The notes beneath the pieces were generated by a model, which worked only from the letters and a program-made list of their open reading frames with translations, made no database searches and was not told where the DNA came from. Below, in pieces: positions 7,932 to 15,055 of a stretch of DNA of 64,000 nt (position 1 is its first letter; every line of letters begins with the position of its first letter). The DNA comes from an uncultured Porphyromonadaceae bacterium (GTDB lineage Bacteria; Bacteroidota; Bacteroidia; Bacteroidales; Muribaculaceae), in assembly GCA_900546365.1 (NCBI GenBank), contig URCF01000002.1, positions 62,001 through 126,000 of the forward strand, read 5' to 3'. The translations under genes were made by a program, and so were the position numbers.

Positions 7932-8093
7932 TTATTTCTTCTTGCCGAATAACGCACCGAGCACCATTCGGCCGACTTTCCTTTCAAGTCCTTGTCTTGT
8001 GGTGGGTATGCCAGTCTTTCGGGCTACTTTTTGTTTGACGGCGGTTATGCCGACAGCCCTTTTGAGAGAGAAGCTAAGTCCTGGAATTTTCAT
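7932..8093 (-). CDS. 53-residue basic protein, last gene of the restriction island operon
   Basis: A short gene on the minus strand, ATG at 8093 overlapping the upstream stop (ATGA), stop at 7932-7934. The product begins MKIPGLSFSLKRAVGIT and ends GALFGKKK. It is strongly basic, and its core ARKTGIPTTRQGLERK resembles a segment of the 80-residue protein two genes upstream (KRTAIPTHKAGYRK). Translational coupling to the 38-residue gene, and this shared motif, argue that it is real. No family name or function known to me; nucleic-acid or membrane binding would fit the charge but is inference. Confidence 0.6.
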   Translation of the reverse strand: MKIPGLSFSLKRAVGITAVKQKVARKTGIPTTRQGLERKVGRMVLGALFGKKK

Positions 8094-8206
8094 AAGTCTT
8101 TGATTAGTTCATTAAGTCCGTAGAACATGAGGAACACAAGACCCCAAAACAACATCTTGAAGAAGTTGCGCCACATGTAGAGCAGAATGAGTACAATCAG
8201 TCTCAT
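8090..8206 (-). CDS. 38-residue single-pass membrane peptide
   Basis: Minus strand, ATG at 8206, five bases after the stop of the 291-residue-class gene upstream; its TGA overlaps the next ATG. The peptide begins MRLIVLILLYMWRNFFKM and continues with a hydrophobic LFWGLVFLMFYGL segment, so it has one or two short membrane helices with a central Arg/Lys. It has no homologue I can name. Small hydrophobic peptides next to restriction or abortive-infection genes can be toxins or membrane tethers; here this is only a suggestion. Coupling on both sides supports it as a true gene. Confidence 0.55.
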   Translation of the reverse strand: MRLIVLILLYMWRNFFKMLFWGLVFLMFYGLNELIKDL

Positions 8207-8211
8207 TTTAT

Positions 8212-9039
8212 TTACAGACCTTTATCGTTGAATGACTTTACCATCTTCTTGATTAGGGTGTCTATCTCATTGGCTATGCCACCCATGAATGCGGCTCTTG
8301 CAGACGGATTTTTCAGTTTGCCAAATCCCTCCGACTTCATGGTTTTGAAGTTGAGTTCGTTGCGAGGTGAAGCTATCGCACATGCGCCCCAATTTGGATC
8401 ATCACTTTTGCATACATCTATTGATGGATCAACGCCCGTCAGTGCGGCGGCCAATGCAGGACCCGTTGCGGGGTCGTTGTTGTATCGGATACCGAAGAAG
8501 TATCTCTCCTTCATGATGATGGAGAATGTCACGTACTTCTTTCGGTTCTTTGTGCGGTAAATGTTGAAAGTTACACCGTAGCGCTTGTAGCGAGTGCTCT
8601 TGGCGTAATCCGCAACATCTGCGGAGAAGTCTTTCTTCTCGATTTCGTACCCTTTGGCGATGAGTTGGTCTTGCAGGGCATCCCAAAAGTAGCACTGCAA
8701 CTGCTCATCACTCATATTGTCGGTTTCCACAACCTCACGACCAGCGGCCGCAATGGTCATGTCGCCCCTCACGAGCTTTGTGTTGTCGGGATTGGCCACT
8801 TTTACGGTGATGCCAAAGATGTCTTTCATCTTAGCCTCGAAGTTGGCAACTTGCAGATTACCTCTGCATGTCAGTTCGCCGCCCTTTACATTCTCTCCGC
8901 TACGGATGGAAGCAAGGGTGGCATTTTCGGGTGCGAACTTCGGACCCTTGTAAACTCGGAGTGTTGCTCCGAATGCGTCCTTGAACTGTTTTCTCAGACT
9001 GCTGACCGTCATACGGCCATTGATGTTAAATTCAGCCAT
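8212..9039 (-). CDS. Unknown protein with an internal duplication, restriction island
   Basis: 275 residues from the ATG at 9039; an in-frame ATG at 9087 would add 16 residues. The later start is preferred because the recognisable repeat begins at once (MAEFNINGRMTV). Residues ~6-50 (GRMTVSSLRKQFKDAFGATL) and ~60-100 (GNLQVANFEAKMKDIFGITV) are two copies of one small motif with the pattern G-x-x-x-V, a helix, then F-G-x-T-L/V-x-V. The C-terminal ~160 residues form another domain, with QLQCYFWDALQDQLIAKGYE, then basic strands (YKRYGVTFNIYRTKNRKK). It seems cytosolic. Function unknown. It lies between two small basic genes in the nuclease operon. Confidence 0.75.
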   Translation of the reverse strand: MAEFNINGRMTVSSLRKQFKDAFGATLRVYKGPKFAPENATLASIRSGENVKGGELTCRGNLQVANFEAKMKDIFGITVKVANPDNTKLVRGDMTIAAAGREVVETDNMSDEQLQCYFWDALQDQLIAKGYEIEKKDFSADVADYAKSTRYKRYGVTFNIYRTKNRKKYVTFSIIMKERYFFGIRYNNDPATGPALAAALTGVDPSIDVCKSDDPNWGACAIASPRNELNFKTMKSEGFGKLKNPSARAAFMGGIANEIDTLIKKMVKSFNDKGL

Positions 9040-9109
9040 TGTGAAGTTGTCTTTTAAGGTGTTTATAAGATTGTTTATTATTCCCATATAAAGAAGTGTT
9101 TGGTTTAGT

Positions 9110-9352
9110 TTATTTCATCCTTTTAAGAGATGCCTTTGCATTCTCAATATCTCGTTTTAGACTTTCTATACGCCTGTCATGCGATGCGGCTCGGTCAATC
9201 TTGGTTTTGCGGTAACCAGCCTTGTGAGTGGGTATTGCAGTTCTCTTTATCAATGCTGCATAATATGCGTTGTCTTTTTTCTTTGCTTCCCTCTCCTTGG
9301 CAATAGCGGCTCGGAGGTCAACAATCCGTTTCTTATAGTATTCCTTGCTCAT
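9110..9352 (-). CDS. 80-residue basic coiled-coil protein, restriction island
   Basis: Minus strand, starting three bases after the nuclease stop. The product is almost entirely helical and highly charged: MSKEYYKKRIVDLRAAIAKE at the start and RRIESLKRDIENAKASLKRM at the end, with heptad-like spacing on both sides of a central KRTAIPTHKAGYRKTK loop, so it could form a helical hairpin. The central loop resembles the core of the 53-residue protein at the other end of the operon. No family recognised. Immediate adjacency to the nuclease gene suggests shared expression and perhaps a partner role. Confidence 0.7.
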   Translation of the reverse strand: MSKEYYKKRIVDLRAAIAKEREAKKKDNAYYAALIKRTAIPTHKAGYRKTKIDRAASHDRRIESLKRDIENAKASLKRMK

Positions 9353-9354
9353 GG

Positions 9355-10221
9355 TCAGATGTCAAGTTTATAGGTATCAGCTATACGTTCCCAAATACAC
9401 TTGTTTTCTTGTAGGGATTTCTCTTTGTTGAGTTGAAAGACACCGACAAAGCGGTAGGTGTTCATGCCGAGCCAATCGGTGTATTTCAGGAATGTTATTC
9501 GTTTCACACCTTTATTAAGGTGATATTTCATGTGCCCTTCCCGTTCCGACTCGACTTTAGGATATTCCGTAATGGTGAGTTTGTCGGGAGACAACTCATT
9601 ACACCACTTGGAGTGGTGTTCGTTAGGCCACCAAACGAGTTCTTGGTTTTCTTTGTTCGGAACCCATACAGCCGATACGCGCAGAAAACCACGGTGCTTT
9701 GGTTTCGTGCCGAATATCGCGGCTATATCATCTATCGTTTGGAGTGATACGTTGTCCTCAACTCTTAGAACACCTCTTTGACGGATTTCTTCGGGTGTGT
9801 CTGACCCTTTCCATGGCTTGATTTCGGTATTCTTAATCCGATGCCGTAATTTGCCTATCACTGCATCAGTGCGTTGGTTAAGCTCTGCAAGGGAGCAAGC
9901 AACGGCTTTTCCGTCAACCACATTATAGCAATCTATTACCTCAACATCTACGTGTTTTGAGATTTCTGCATTGCGGATATTGTCTGCTTCTTTGTTCTTG
10001 TAGTGGGCAGGCTCATTTATCTCAATGACAACACTGAGTTGCGGCAGATAGAGGTCTGCAAGAGCATACTTCCCTGCTTTTCGCACCACATATTGCTGAA
10101 ACACAAAGTGAATGTCGGGATTGTCAAGAACATTCCAGATGCGGTGTATCACATAGCTTTCCAATCTCTTATGGGAGATTTTGGTTAGCATACGGGTGAG
10201 GTAATCTAATTTGTAGTCCAT
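9355..10221 (-). CDS. PvuRts1I/AbaSI-family modification-dependent restriction endonuclease
   Basis: 288 residues from the ATG at 10221; an ATG 18 bases earlier (10239) is possible. PvuRts1I-type enzymes (about 290-320 residues) cut DNA carrying 5-hydroxymethylcytosine or its glucosylated form, as in T-even phages. The N-terminal part matches my memory of that family closely: LTKISHKRLESYVIHRIWN, then LDNPDIHFVFQQ, then ADLYLPQLSVVIEINE, which carries the Vsr-like PD-(D/E)XK site (Asp56, 13 residues, Glu70, with Glu67 between). The C-terminal ~140 residues correspond to the SRA-like modified-base-reading domain and include the family-like NTYRFVGVFQLNKEKS near the end. The gene heads a leftward five-gene operon near tRNA-Arg. 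Target specificity cannot be read from the sequence; 5hmC is inferred from the family. Confidence 0.85.
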   Translation of the reverse strand: MDYKLDYLTRMLTKISHKRLESYVIHRIWNVLDNPDIHFVFQQYVVRKAGKYALADLYLPQLSVVIEINEPAHYKNKEADNIRNAEISKHVDVEVIDCYNVVDGKAVACSLAELNQRTDAVIGKLRHRIKNTEIKPWKGSDTPEEIRQRGVLRVEDNVSLQTIDDIAAIFGTKPKHRGFLRVSAVWVPNKENQELVWWPNEHHSKWCNELSPDKLTITEYPKVESEREGHMKYHLNKGVKRITFLKYTDWLGMNTYRFVGVFQLNKEKSLQENKCIWERIADTYKLDI

Positions 10222-10268
10222 ATTTCGGTTCTCGTACACCTACACATGAAAAAAGAGCGACAGCCAAA

Positions 10269-10436
10269 ACTTTTTCTCATTTGGTTAATTAGGCTCTGGA
10301 ATTGCCCTGACGCTCAAATAAGTAAAAAGCAGTCTGCGCCCTTGGAGGGTACAAACCAACATTTTGACTTATTATTTGTGGGCGTCAATATAAATTTTCC
10401 AGATTTAATTAACCCAAATAACTTGTCTAAAAGTCA
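10269..10436. repeat. Long imperfect inverted repeat upstream of the nuclease operon
   Basis: Two arms of about 60-75 bases face each other around a 30-base centre (10331-10360). Matching blocks include ATTTGGTTAATTA (10279-10291) against TAATTAACCCAAAT (10406-10419), TGACGC (10308-10313) against GGCGTCA (10381-10387), and AAATAAGTAAAA against TTTTGACTTATTATTT. Indels separate the blocks. It may be a MITE-like element, a structured leader of the nuclease transcript, or an old insertion end. The gene-free stretch 10222-10867 also holds the relic frame at 10710 and a direct repeat; no convincing promoter for the nuclease operon was found. Confidence 0.6.
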
Positions 10437-10709
10437 TGTTTGAAATATGTCTTGAGAAGTCTCTCTGTTTCTTGCTTCAGCGGATTTTAGTTTTACAATT
10501 CGCAAATTAAGCAATAATTTCCGACTTTTGCAAGTCCATATCGCAGAACTGCCTGAAAATATGTTTTATAGCATAAGAGCCATAAGTTGCTCTATGTATT
10601 CAGACTTCACGCAGATTTTGAATTATAGAGTAATTATACCGCCCGAAAGAGGATTTGTTAAATTTTGGAGAAAGAATTTTTGTGCTAAAGCACAAGTTTT
10701 TGTTGGGAC

Positions 10710-10790
10710 ATGCAGGCTCAAATTAATGCCGCTCTTGATGCGGCTGACAATTCGGAGGATGCGGTGAAGACCAAGCAAGAAAGTATATAG
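10710..10790 (+). pseudogene. 26-codon relic reading frame
   Basis: An ATG at 10710 opens a short frame (MQAQINAALDAADNSEDAVK and six more residues) ending in TAG at 10788-10790. The composition (Ala, Asp, Gln, Asn) and third-position GC look like coding sequence, unlike the AT-rich surroundings. No promoter or upstream extension is visible, so this may be the remains of a gene lost when the island was inserted, or chance. Confidence 0.3.
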
Positions 10791-10795
10791 ACGCG

Positions 10796-10832
10796 CATTG
10801 GTAATATGGGGGTCTGTTGGCAAAATATATAC
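10796..10832. repeat. Right copy of the direct repeat flanking the restriction island
   Basis: The 37-base partner of 7821-7858, starting CATTGGTAATATGGGGGT and ending AATATATAC. It lies 36 bases beyond the 3' end of tRNA-Arg, immediately past the terminator of that tRNA. Confidence 0.8.
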
Positions 10833-10838
10833 ATATAC

Positions 10839-10865
10839 AAAAAAGAGAGCCTGTTCAGACTCTCT
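10839..10865 (-). terminator. Terminator of tRNA-Arg
   Basis: On the minus strand AGAGAG (mismatch) CTG AA CAG (mismatch) CTCTCT runs into a T-tract (10843-10839). It starts three bases after the tRNA 3' end. Confidence 0.82.
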
Positions 10866-10867
10866 TG

Positions 10868-10941
10868 TGATCCGGATGCGACTCGAACGCATGACCGTCT
10901 GCTTAGAAGGCAGATGCTCTATCCAGCTGAGCTACCGGACC
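10868..10941 (-). tRNA. tRNA-Arg (anticodon UCU)
   Basis: Read on the minus strand, a 74-base cloverleaf: acceptor GGTCCGG/CCGGATC with one G-U pair and discriminator A, D-arm AGCTCAGCTGGATAGAGC, anticodon loop CTTCTAA reading TCT, and T-arm GTTCGAGTC. CCA is not encoded. Its 3' end faces the restriction island, the usual orientation for tRNA-associated insertions. Confidence 0.96.
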
Positions 10942-10959
10942 GTTTGTGATTTTCAAGCG

Positions 10960-10991
10960 CAAAGATAGCAATTTGCTGCCACCTGCGCAAA
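10960..10991 (-). promoter_or_regulatory. Promoter of tRNA-Arg
   Basis: On the minus strand TTTG (10991-10988), 20 bases, TATCTTTG (10967-10960), a complete consensus match 19 bases before the tRNA 5' end. Confidence 0.85.
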
Positions 10992-10997
10992 TATTTT

Positions 10998-11885
10998 TCA
11001 ATCGGTGAGCTGCGACAACACTTGATGTATTTTGTCGTGTGTGGCTATCCGTGTGGGCACGAGCGGCAAACGGAGCTCGTTTTCAATATATCCCATGGCA
11101 TGGAGCAGGCATTTCACTCCGGCGGGATTGCCATCTACAAAAAGCAGGCTGAAAAGGTCGGCGAAATGGTGGTGTATGGTGCGTGCGCTGGCATAGTCGC
11201 CATCAAGGGCGAGGCGCACCATTTTGGAGAATTCGCGGGGAAATGCGTTGCCAATGACGGATATCACACCCACTGCTCCGAGGGTGATGAGGGGGAATGT
11301 GATGCCATCGTCGCCGGATATGACCATAAATTCGGGCTTTTTGTGCTTGATGATTTCATCCATCTGGGTGAAGTTGCCGGAGGCTTCTTTCACTCCTATT
11401 ATATTGGGGTGGTCGTTGGCAAGGCGGAGGGTTGTTTCGGCGGTCATGTTGACTCCGGTGCGACCGGGCACATTGTAGAGGAGCACCGGCAATGGCGATG
11501 CTTTGGCTATGGCGCTGTAGTGCTGGTAGATGCCTTCCTGAGAAGGTTTGTTGTAGAACGGCACCACCGACAGGATGGCGGAGTAGCCGGAGAAGTTGCC
11601 TGTGGTGAGTTCTTCCACGAGAGCCGCGGTGTTGTTGCCACCGCATCCGAGAATCAGAGGTACGCGCCCGGCCACTTTGTCGCGCACGAAATCCTTGACC
11701 TGAAGGCGCTCCTGTGGGGTCAGGGTGGCAGTTTCGGCGGTGGTGCCGAGCACGACCAAAAAGTCGATGCCGCTCGCAATCTGATATTCAACAAGCCGCT
11801 CAAGAGCCGGGAAATCAATGGTTTTGTCTTTACGGAACGGTGTGATCAGAGCCACACCCATGCCTTGGAGATTGACTGATGCCAT
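10998..11885 (-). CDS. dapA: 4-hydroxy-tetrahydrodipicolinate synthase
   Basis: 295 residues, the normal size. It condenses pyruvate with aspartate semialdehyde, the first committed step to diaminopimelate and lysine, in the cytosol. The (beta/alpha)8 lyase signatures are all present: the VVLGTTAETATL loop (Thr48), Tyr111 in PFYNKPSQEG, Tyr137 in LLYNVPGRTG, and the Schiff-base Lys166 in IIGVKEASGN. A -7 box (TATTTTTG, minus strand 11913-11906) lies 20 bases before the ATG. The next gene in the pathway present here, dapB, is at the far end of the window. Confidence 0.98.
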   Translation of the reverse strand: MASVNLQGMGVALITPFRKDKTIDFPALERLVEYQIASGIDFLVVLGTTAETATLTPQERLQVKDFVRDKVAGRVPLILGCGGNNTAALVEELTTGNFSGYSAILSVVPFYNKPSQEGIYQHYSAIAKASPLPVLLYNVPGRTGVNMTAETTLRLANDHPNIIGVKEASGNFTQMDEIIKHKKPEFMVISGDDGITFPLITLGAVGVISVIGNAFPREFSKMVRLALDGDYASARTIHHHFADLFSLLFVDGNPAGVKCLLHAMGYIENELRLPLVPTRIATHDKIHQVLSQLTD

Positions 11886-11949
11886 ACTACTTCAGAATTT
11901 TACCACAAAAATAAACAACGCTTGTCAAAATCACAAATCCCGGATAATA

Positions 11950-12603
11950 TTATTGGAGAGCGATAGCGAGGATGTCGGCCGGAGTGGTGACGATGGTGTC
12001 GGCATAGTGGGCGCGTAGCTCATCGGCGGAGCGGAATCCCCACGACACTCCTATGGGATAGACTCCGGCCCGGCGTGCGGTGTCCATATCCACACCGGAG
12101 TCGCCGACATAGAGCACATCGGCTTTGGGGGTGGGATGCTTGGAGAGAATCCCGAACACTATCGAGGGGTCAGGCTTGACGGGCACATCCTCTTTCTGTC
12201 CTTCGATTGCCACCCATTCAATGGCGTGGAAATAGTGGCGGACGAGCCGGTCCACGCCGCCTTGATATTTGTTGGATGCCACAGCCACGGCTATACCGTT
12301 GGCGCGGAGCTGCTGCAGCAGTTCGGGGATGCCGTCGTAGGGGCGTGTGAGGTCGCAGCAATGCCGGTTGTAGTAGTCAAGGAAGTGTGGACGAAGGCGC
12401 TCAATGTTTTTGGGAGTGCGCATATCTTCGGGGAGAGCCCGTTCAAACAGTTTTGTAATGCCTCCGCCAACGAGGTGCTTGTAGGATTCGGTGGCGTGAG
12501 TGGGAAATCCGCACAGCTCCAGGGCGTGGTTGGTGGCGGTGGCGAGGTCGGCAATGGTGTTGAGCAGGGTGCCGTCGAGGTCAAAGATTACTAATTGTTT
12601 CAT
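11950..12603 (-). CDS. gph: HAD-family phosphatase, phosphoglycolate phosphatase-like
   Basis: 217 residues from the ATG at 12603, chosen because it places the HAD motif I (VIFDLDGTLLNT, nucleophile Asp8, acid Asp10) at the N-terminus; a longer frame upstream only overlaps the previous gene. Other motifs: VAVASNKYQGG (motif II) and VLYVGDSGVDMDTARRAG (motif IV). The helical cap and length match Gph-type phosphoglycolate phosphatases, but the substrate of such enzymes is hard to predict. It starts one base after the stop of the barrel gene, so the two are co-transcribed. Confidence 0.85.
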   Translation of the reverse strand: MKQLVIFDLDGTLLNTIADLATATNHALELCGFPTHATESYKHLVGGGITKLFERALPEDMRTPKNIERLRPHFLDYYNRHCCDLTRPYDGIPELLQQLRANGIAVAVASNKYQGGVDRLVRHYFHAIEWVAIEGQKEDVPVKPDPSIVFGILSKHPTPKADVLYVGDSGVDMDTARRAGVYPIGVSWGFRSADELRAHYADTIVTTPADILAIALQ

Positions 12604-12604
12604 A

Positions 12605-14929
12605 TCAAAAGGGATAACCCACGGAGAAATGGAGTGAGGTGTCACGTTTCCAGCGGGGATGGATAATAGGCCACGGCTCTTGGTTGAGCGCGGGATTATG
12701 GGCTTTGAAGCCGAGGTCGAGTCGGAGCAGGAAGTAGTTGAAATCCATGCGCAGGCCAACGCCGTATGCGGCGGCAAGCTGCTTGGCGAAACTGTTGAAT
12801 TTGAACACGCCGCCGGGCTGGTTCTCATAGTTGCGGATGGTCCATATATTTCCGGCGTCGAGAAACAAAGCTCCTTCAAACACCCAGAACAGCTTCATGC
12901 GGTATTCCAGCGAGAGGTCAAGCCTTATGTCACCGCATTGGTTGATGAAGTCGGTCACAGAGTTGCGCGAGTCGTAGCTGCCGGGGCCGAGAGTGCGGAC
13001 GCTCCAACCGCGCACACCGTTGGCGCCTCCGGCGTAGAAACGCTTTTCAAACGGGAGGACGCGCGAGTTGCCGTAAGGCACCCCGATGCCGAATCCAGCA
13101 TGAAACGCCAGCGAGTGGCGCGGGGTGAAATTATGGGCGATGGTATAGTCCACCTCGGCTTTGGCATATTGTGAATACTGGATGCCGAAAAGCTCATACA
13201 CGCCGTTTTTCCTTTGCTGGTGGCTGAGCGAGCTTATGGCATAGAGCAGGTTGCCGGCCACTTCGCCCGAAGCGCGCCAGCTGTACACATTGGTTTGAAA
13301 CGGCTGCTTGCGGAGCGATGAGGATGCGATACGCTTGTTGGTGCGCCGGTAGGTGTAACCCATGCGCATAATGAAGTGATCCTCGTAGCTGTATCTGAGC
13401 AGCGGGTTGGTGGGGGCCACCTGGTTGAGAAAGTCGATGGTGCTTTCGGGAAGATATACGTAGCTCACGTCAAGGAGATCGAAGGTGCGCCGTTCGCGCC
13501 CCTGCCTTGCGGTCCATTTGTATTTCCACGCCGCCCCGGCAATGATGCGGGTGTATTCAGGGCGCTCCTGATAGTTGAACGACAGGGCCAGCTCGGTGCT
13601 TGCTTTTATGCGGCGTTTGTAGCCGGAGGAGAGCAGAGGGAACATGAATTTGGGGAATGTGATGCCGAGTTCACCGGCAAATTCAGTGTAGCGGTCGTTG
13701 ATCAGACCGCCGAGGTTGCCCGACAGGCTCTCATAGTTGGCACGGAATTTGGCAGTGAGCAGATTGGAGCGGTGGGCGAGGTTGCGGTGCTGATAAGTGA
13801 GTCCTACACCGAAGCCAAGATCGCCCTCGGAGTTGGTTCCCTCCACCTCAAACGACACCCCCTGCTTTCTGTTGCGGCTCAGAAATATATAAGCGTCGAG
13901 CCACTGCTTGCCGTCCAGTTCGGGCTGAGGCACCATCTGTATGTTGATGCTCTTGATGATTCCGAGCTGGGCGAGCTGCTCGTAGGTGCGGTCCACCATG
14001 AAGCTGCGGTAGAGTTGTCCCGGCACGAGGAAACATTTCTCCACCAGGGTGGACGGCAGAATATAATGGTCCTTGCCGTAGATCACATCCACACCTTTAT
14101 ATACCACAGTGTCGGAAGCCGCGATGGTGTGGGTGCCGGAGGAAGTGATGCCGGCATCATCGGTCACGAATATCACCTTATTGATGTAGTAGGGTGAATG
14201 ATGTGCCAGAGAGTCGGCCACATCAGAGCCGAGTTTGCGGGGCGGCTGTACAGTGAGCGTGAGGTCCACATCCTTGCTTCCGGCAGCAGTGTCGGCGATA
14301 AAGGTGATATACTCCTTGGTGAAGGCATAGTAGCCACGGTTGCGCAGCCGCTCTGTGATGAGAGCCCTTTCGGTGTCAAGCTCTGTGCGGTCAAGCAGGT
14401 CGCCGGGCCGGAGGGTGAAGTTGGCCGAATCGCGGAGCACAATCCCGGCCATAGCTGTGTCGGGAATATCGTAGATGATGGAGGATATGGTATGCGGCAT
14501 CCCCGGACGGAGCCGGTAGCGCACCTTTATCTTCTTTTTGTCGTGACGCGGGATAGTGTCCACCTCCACTTGCGCATCCATATACCCCTTGTTGACAAGA
14601 GCCTGGCGGAGCTGGCGCTGCGAGGCATCGGTGAGCTCATCGCTGTATATCACCGGCGGCTGCCCCATTCGTCGGAGCCATTTGTTGTACCATTTTGTGG
14701 AGTCGTGGCCAGAAAGGTTGTAAGTGGCCAACTGGAGCTTGGCAAACCCGAGCACCTTGTGGTTGGGTGTCTGGCGAAGGAAATTGTAGAGGTCGGTGGT
14801 TTCCACCTGCGAAGAGTCCACCACCACAATTTTCACATCATCGAGCAGCATGGCACCGGCGGGTACATGGCGTGTGGAGCTGCAAGCAGCACACAGCAGC
14901 GCCGCGCACACAGCGCAGCACACCTTCAC
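12605..14929 (-). CDS. BamA/TamA-family outer-membrane protein with lipoprotein signal
   Basis: 774 residues from a GTG at 14929. No ATG exists near the N-terminus; the GTG at 14929 makes an ideal lipoprotein signal (KVCCAVCAALLCAACSS, lipobox CAAC). TTG at 14962 or GTG at 14953 would add 11 or 8 residues, and TTG 14962 lies inside the -7 box. Residues ~20-330 contain POTRA-like modules (LYNFLRQTPN, LRPGDLLDRTE, VVYKGVDVIYG). The C-terminal part is a 16-strand Omp85 barrel with the lid-lock-like signature RFYAGGANGVRGW and a terminal aromatic (SVGYPF). The role would be insertion or assembly of outer-membrane proteins. Lipidation of such a barrel is unusual outside Bacteroidota. Confidence 0.85.
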   Translation of the reverse strand: MKVCCAVCAALLCAACSSTRHVPAGAMLLDDVKIVVVDSSQVETTDLYNFLRQTPNHKVLGFAKLQLATYNLSGHDSTKWYNKWLRRMGQPPVIYSDELTDASQRQLRQALVNKGYMDAQVEVDTIPRHDKKKIKVRYRLRPGMPHTISSIIYDIPDTAMAGIVLRDSANFTLRPGDLLDRTELDTERALITERLRNRGYYAFTKEYITFIADTAAGSKDVDLTLTVQPPRKLGSDVADSLAHHSPYYINKVIFVTDDAGITSSGTHTIAASDTVVYKGVDVIYGKDHYILPSTLVEKCFLVPGQLYRSFMVDRTYEQLAQLGIIKSINIQMVPQPELDGKQWLDAYIFLSRNRKQGVSFEVEGTNSEGDLGFGVGLTYQHRNLAHRSNLLTAKFRANYESLSGNLGGLINDRYTEFAGELGITFPKFMFPLLSSGYKRRIKASTELALSFNYQERPEYTRIIAGAAWKYKWTARQGRERRTFDLLDVSYVYLPESTIDFLNQVAPTNPLLRYSYEDHFIMRMGYTYRRTNKRIASSSLRKQPFQTNVYSWRASGEVAGNLLYAISSLSHQQRKNGVYELFGIQYSQYAKAEVDYTIAHNFTPRHSLAFHAGFGIGVPYGNSRVLPFEKRFYAGGANGVRGWSVRTLGPGSYDSRNSVTDFINQCGDIRLDLSLEYRMKLFWVFEGALFLDAGNIWTIRNYENQPGGVFKFNSFAKQLAAAYGVGLRMDFNYFLLRLDLGFKAHNPALNQEPWPIIHPRWKRDTSLHFSVGYPF

Positions 14930-14959
14930 ACATATATGGCCAATTCTGTTCACAATCCG

Positions 14960-14967
14960 CAAAGTTA
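14960..14967 (-). promoter_or_regulatory. -7 element for the barrel operon
   Basis: TAACTTTG on the minus strand. Transcription would begin near 14953, which argues for translation from the GTG at 14929 rather than the upstream TTG. Confidence 0.55.
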
Positions 14968-15011
14968 GCCTATCGCGTGGGAATGGTGAAAAGATTTTAC
15001 AAAAAAATCAG

Positions 15012-15019
15012 TAATTTTG
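15012..15019 (+). promoter_or_regulatory. -7 element for the porin gene
   Basis: TAATTTTG, 36 bases before the ATG at 15056. No good -33 box was found. Confidence 0.5.
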
Positions 15020-15055
15020 CACCGTTTTTGTCAATAACACCCACATTCATCACTT

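Noticed and set aside
7742..7987. An 81-codon minus-strand frame covering the convergent hairpin and the left direct repeat
   Set aside because: It would run through a terminator and a repeat, and overlaps the better-supported 53-residue gene.
10269..10436. Integron attC-like site
   Set aside because: The required core sites (RYYYAAC and GTTRRRY) at the arm ends were not found, and no integron integrase is present.
10246..10443. A 65-codon plus-strand frame starting MKKERQPKLF
   Set aside because: It lies across the inverted repeat and shows no coding composition or recognisable domain; its reading frame is probably chance.
11950..12879. A 309-residue version of the phosphatase starting at 12879
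   Set aside because: The extra 92 residues overlap the barrel gene and are Ser/Pro-rich shadow sequence; the HAD motif starts right after the ATG at 12603.
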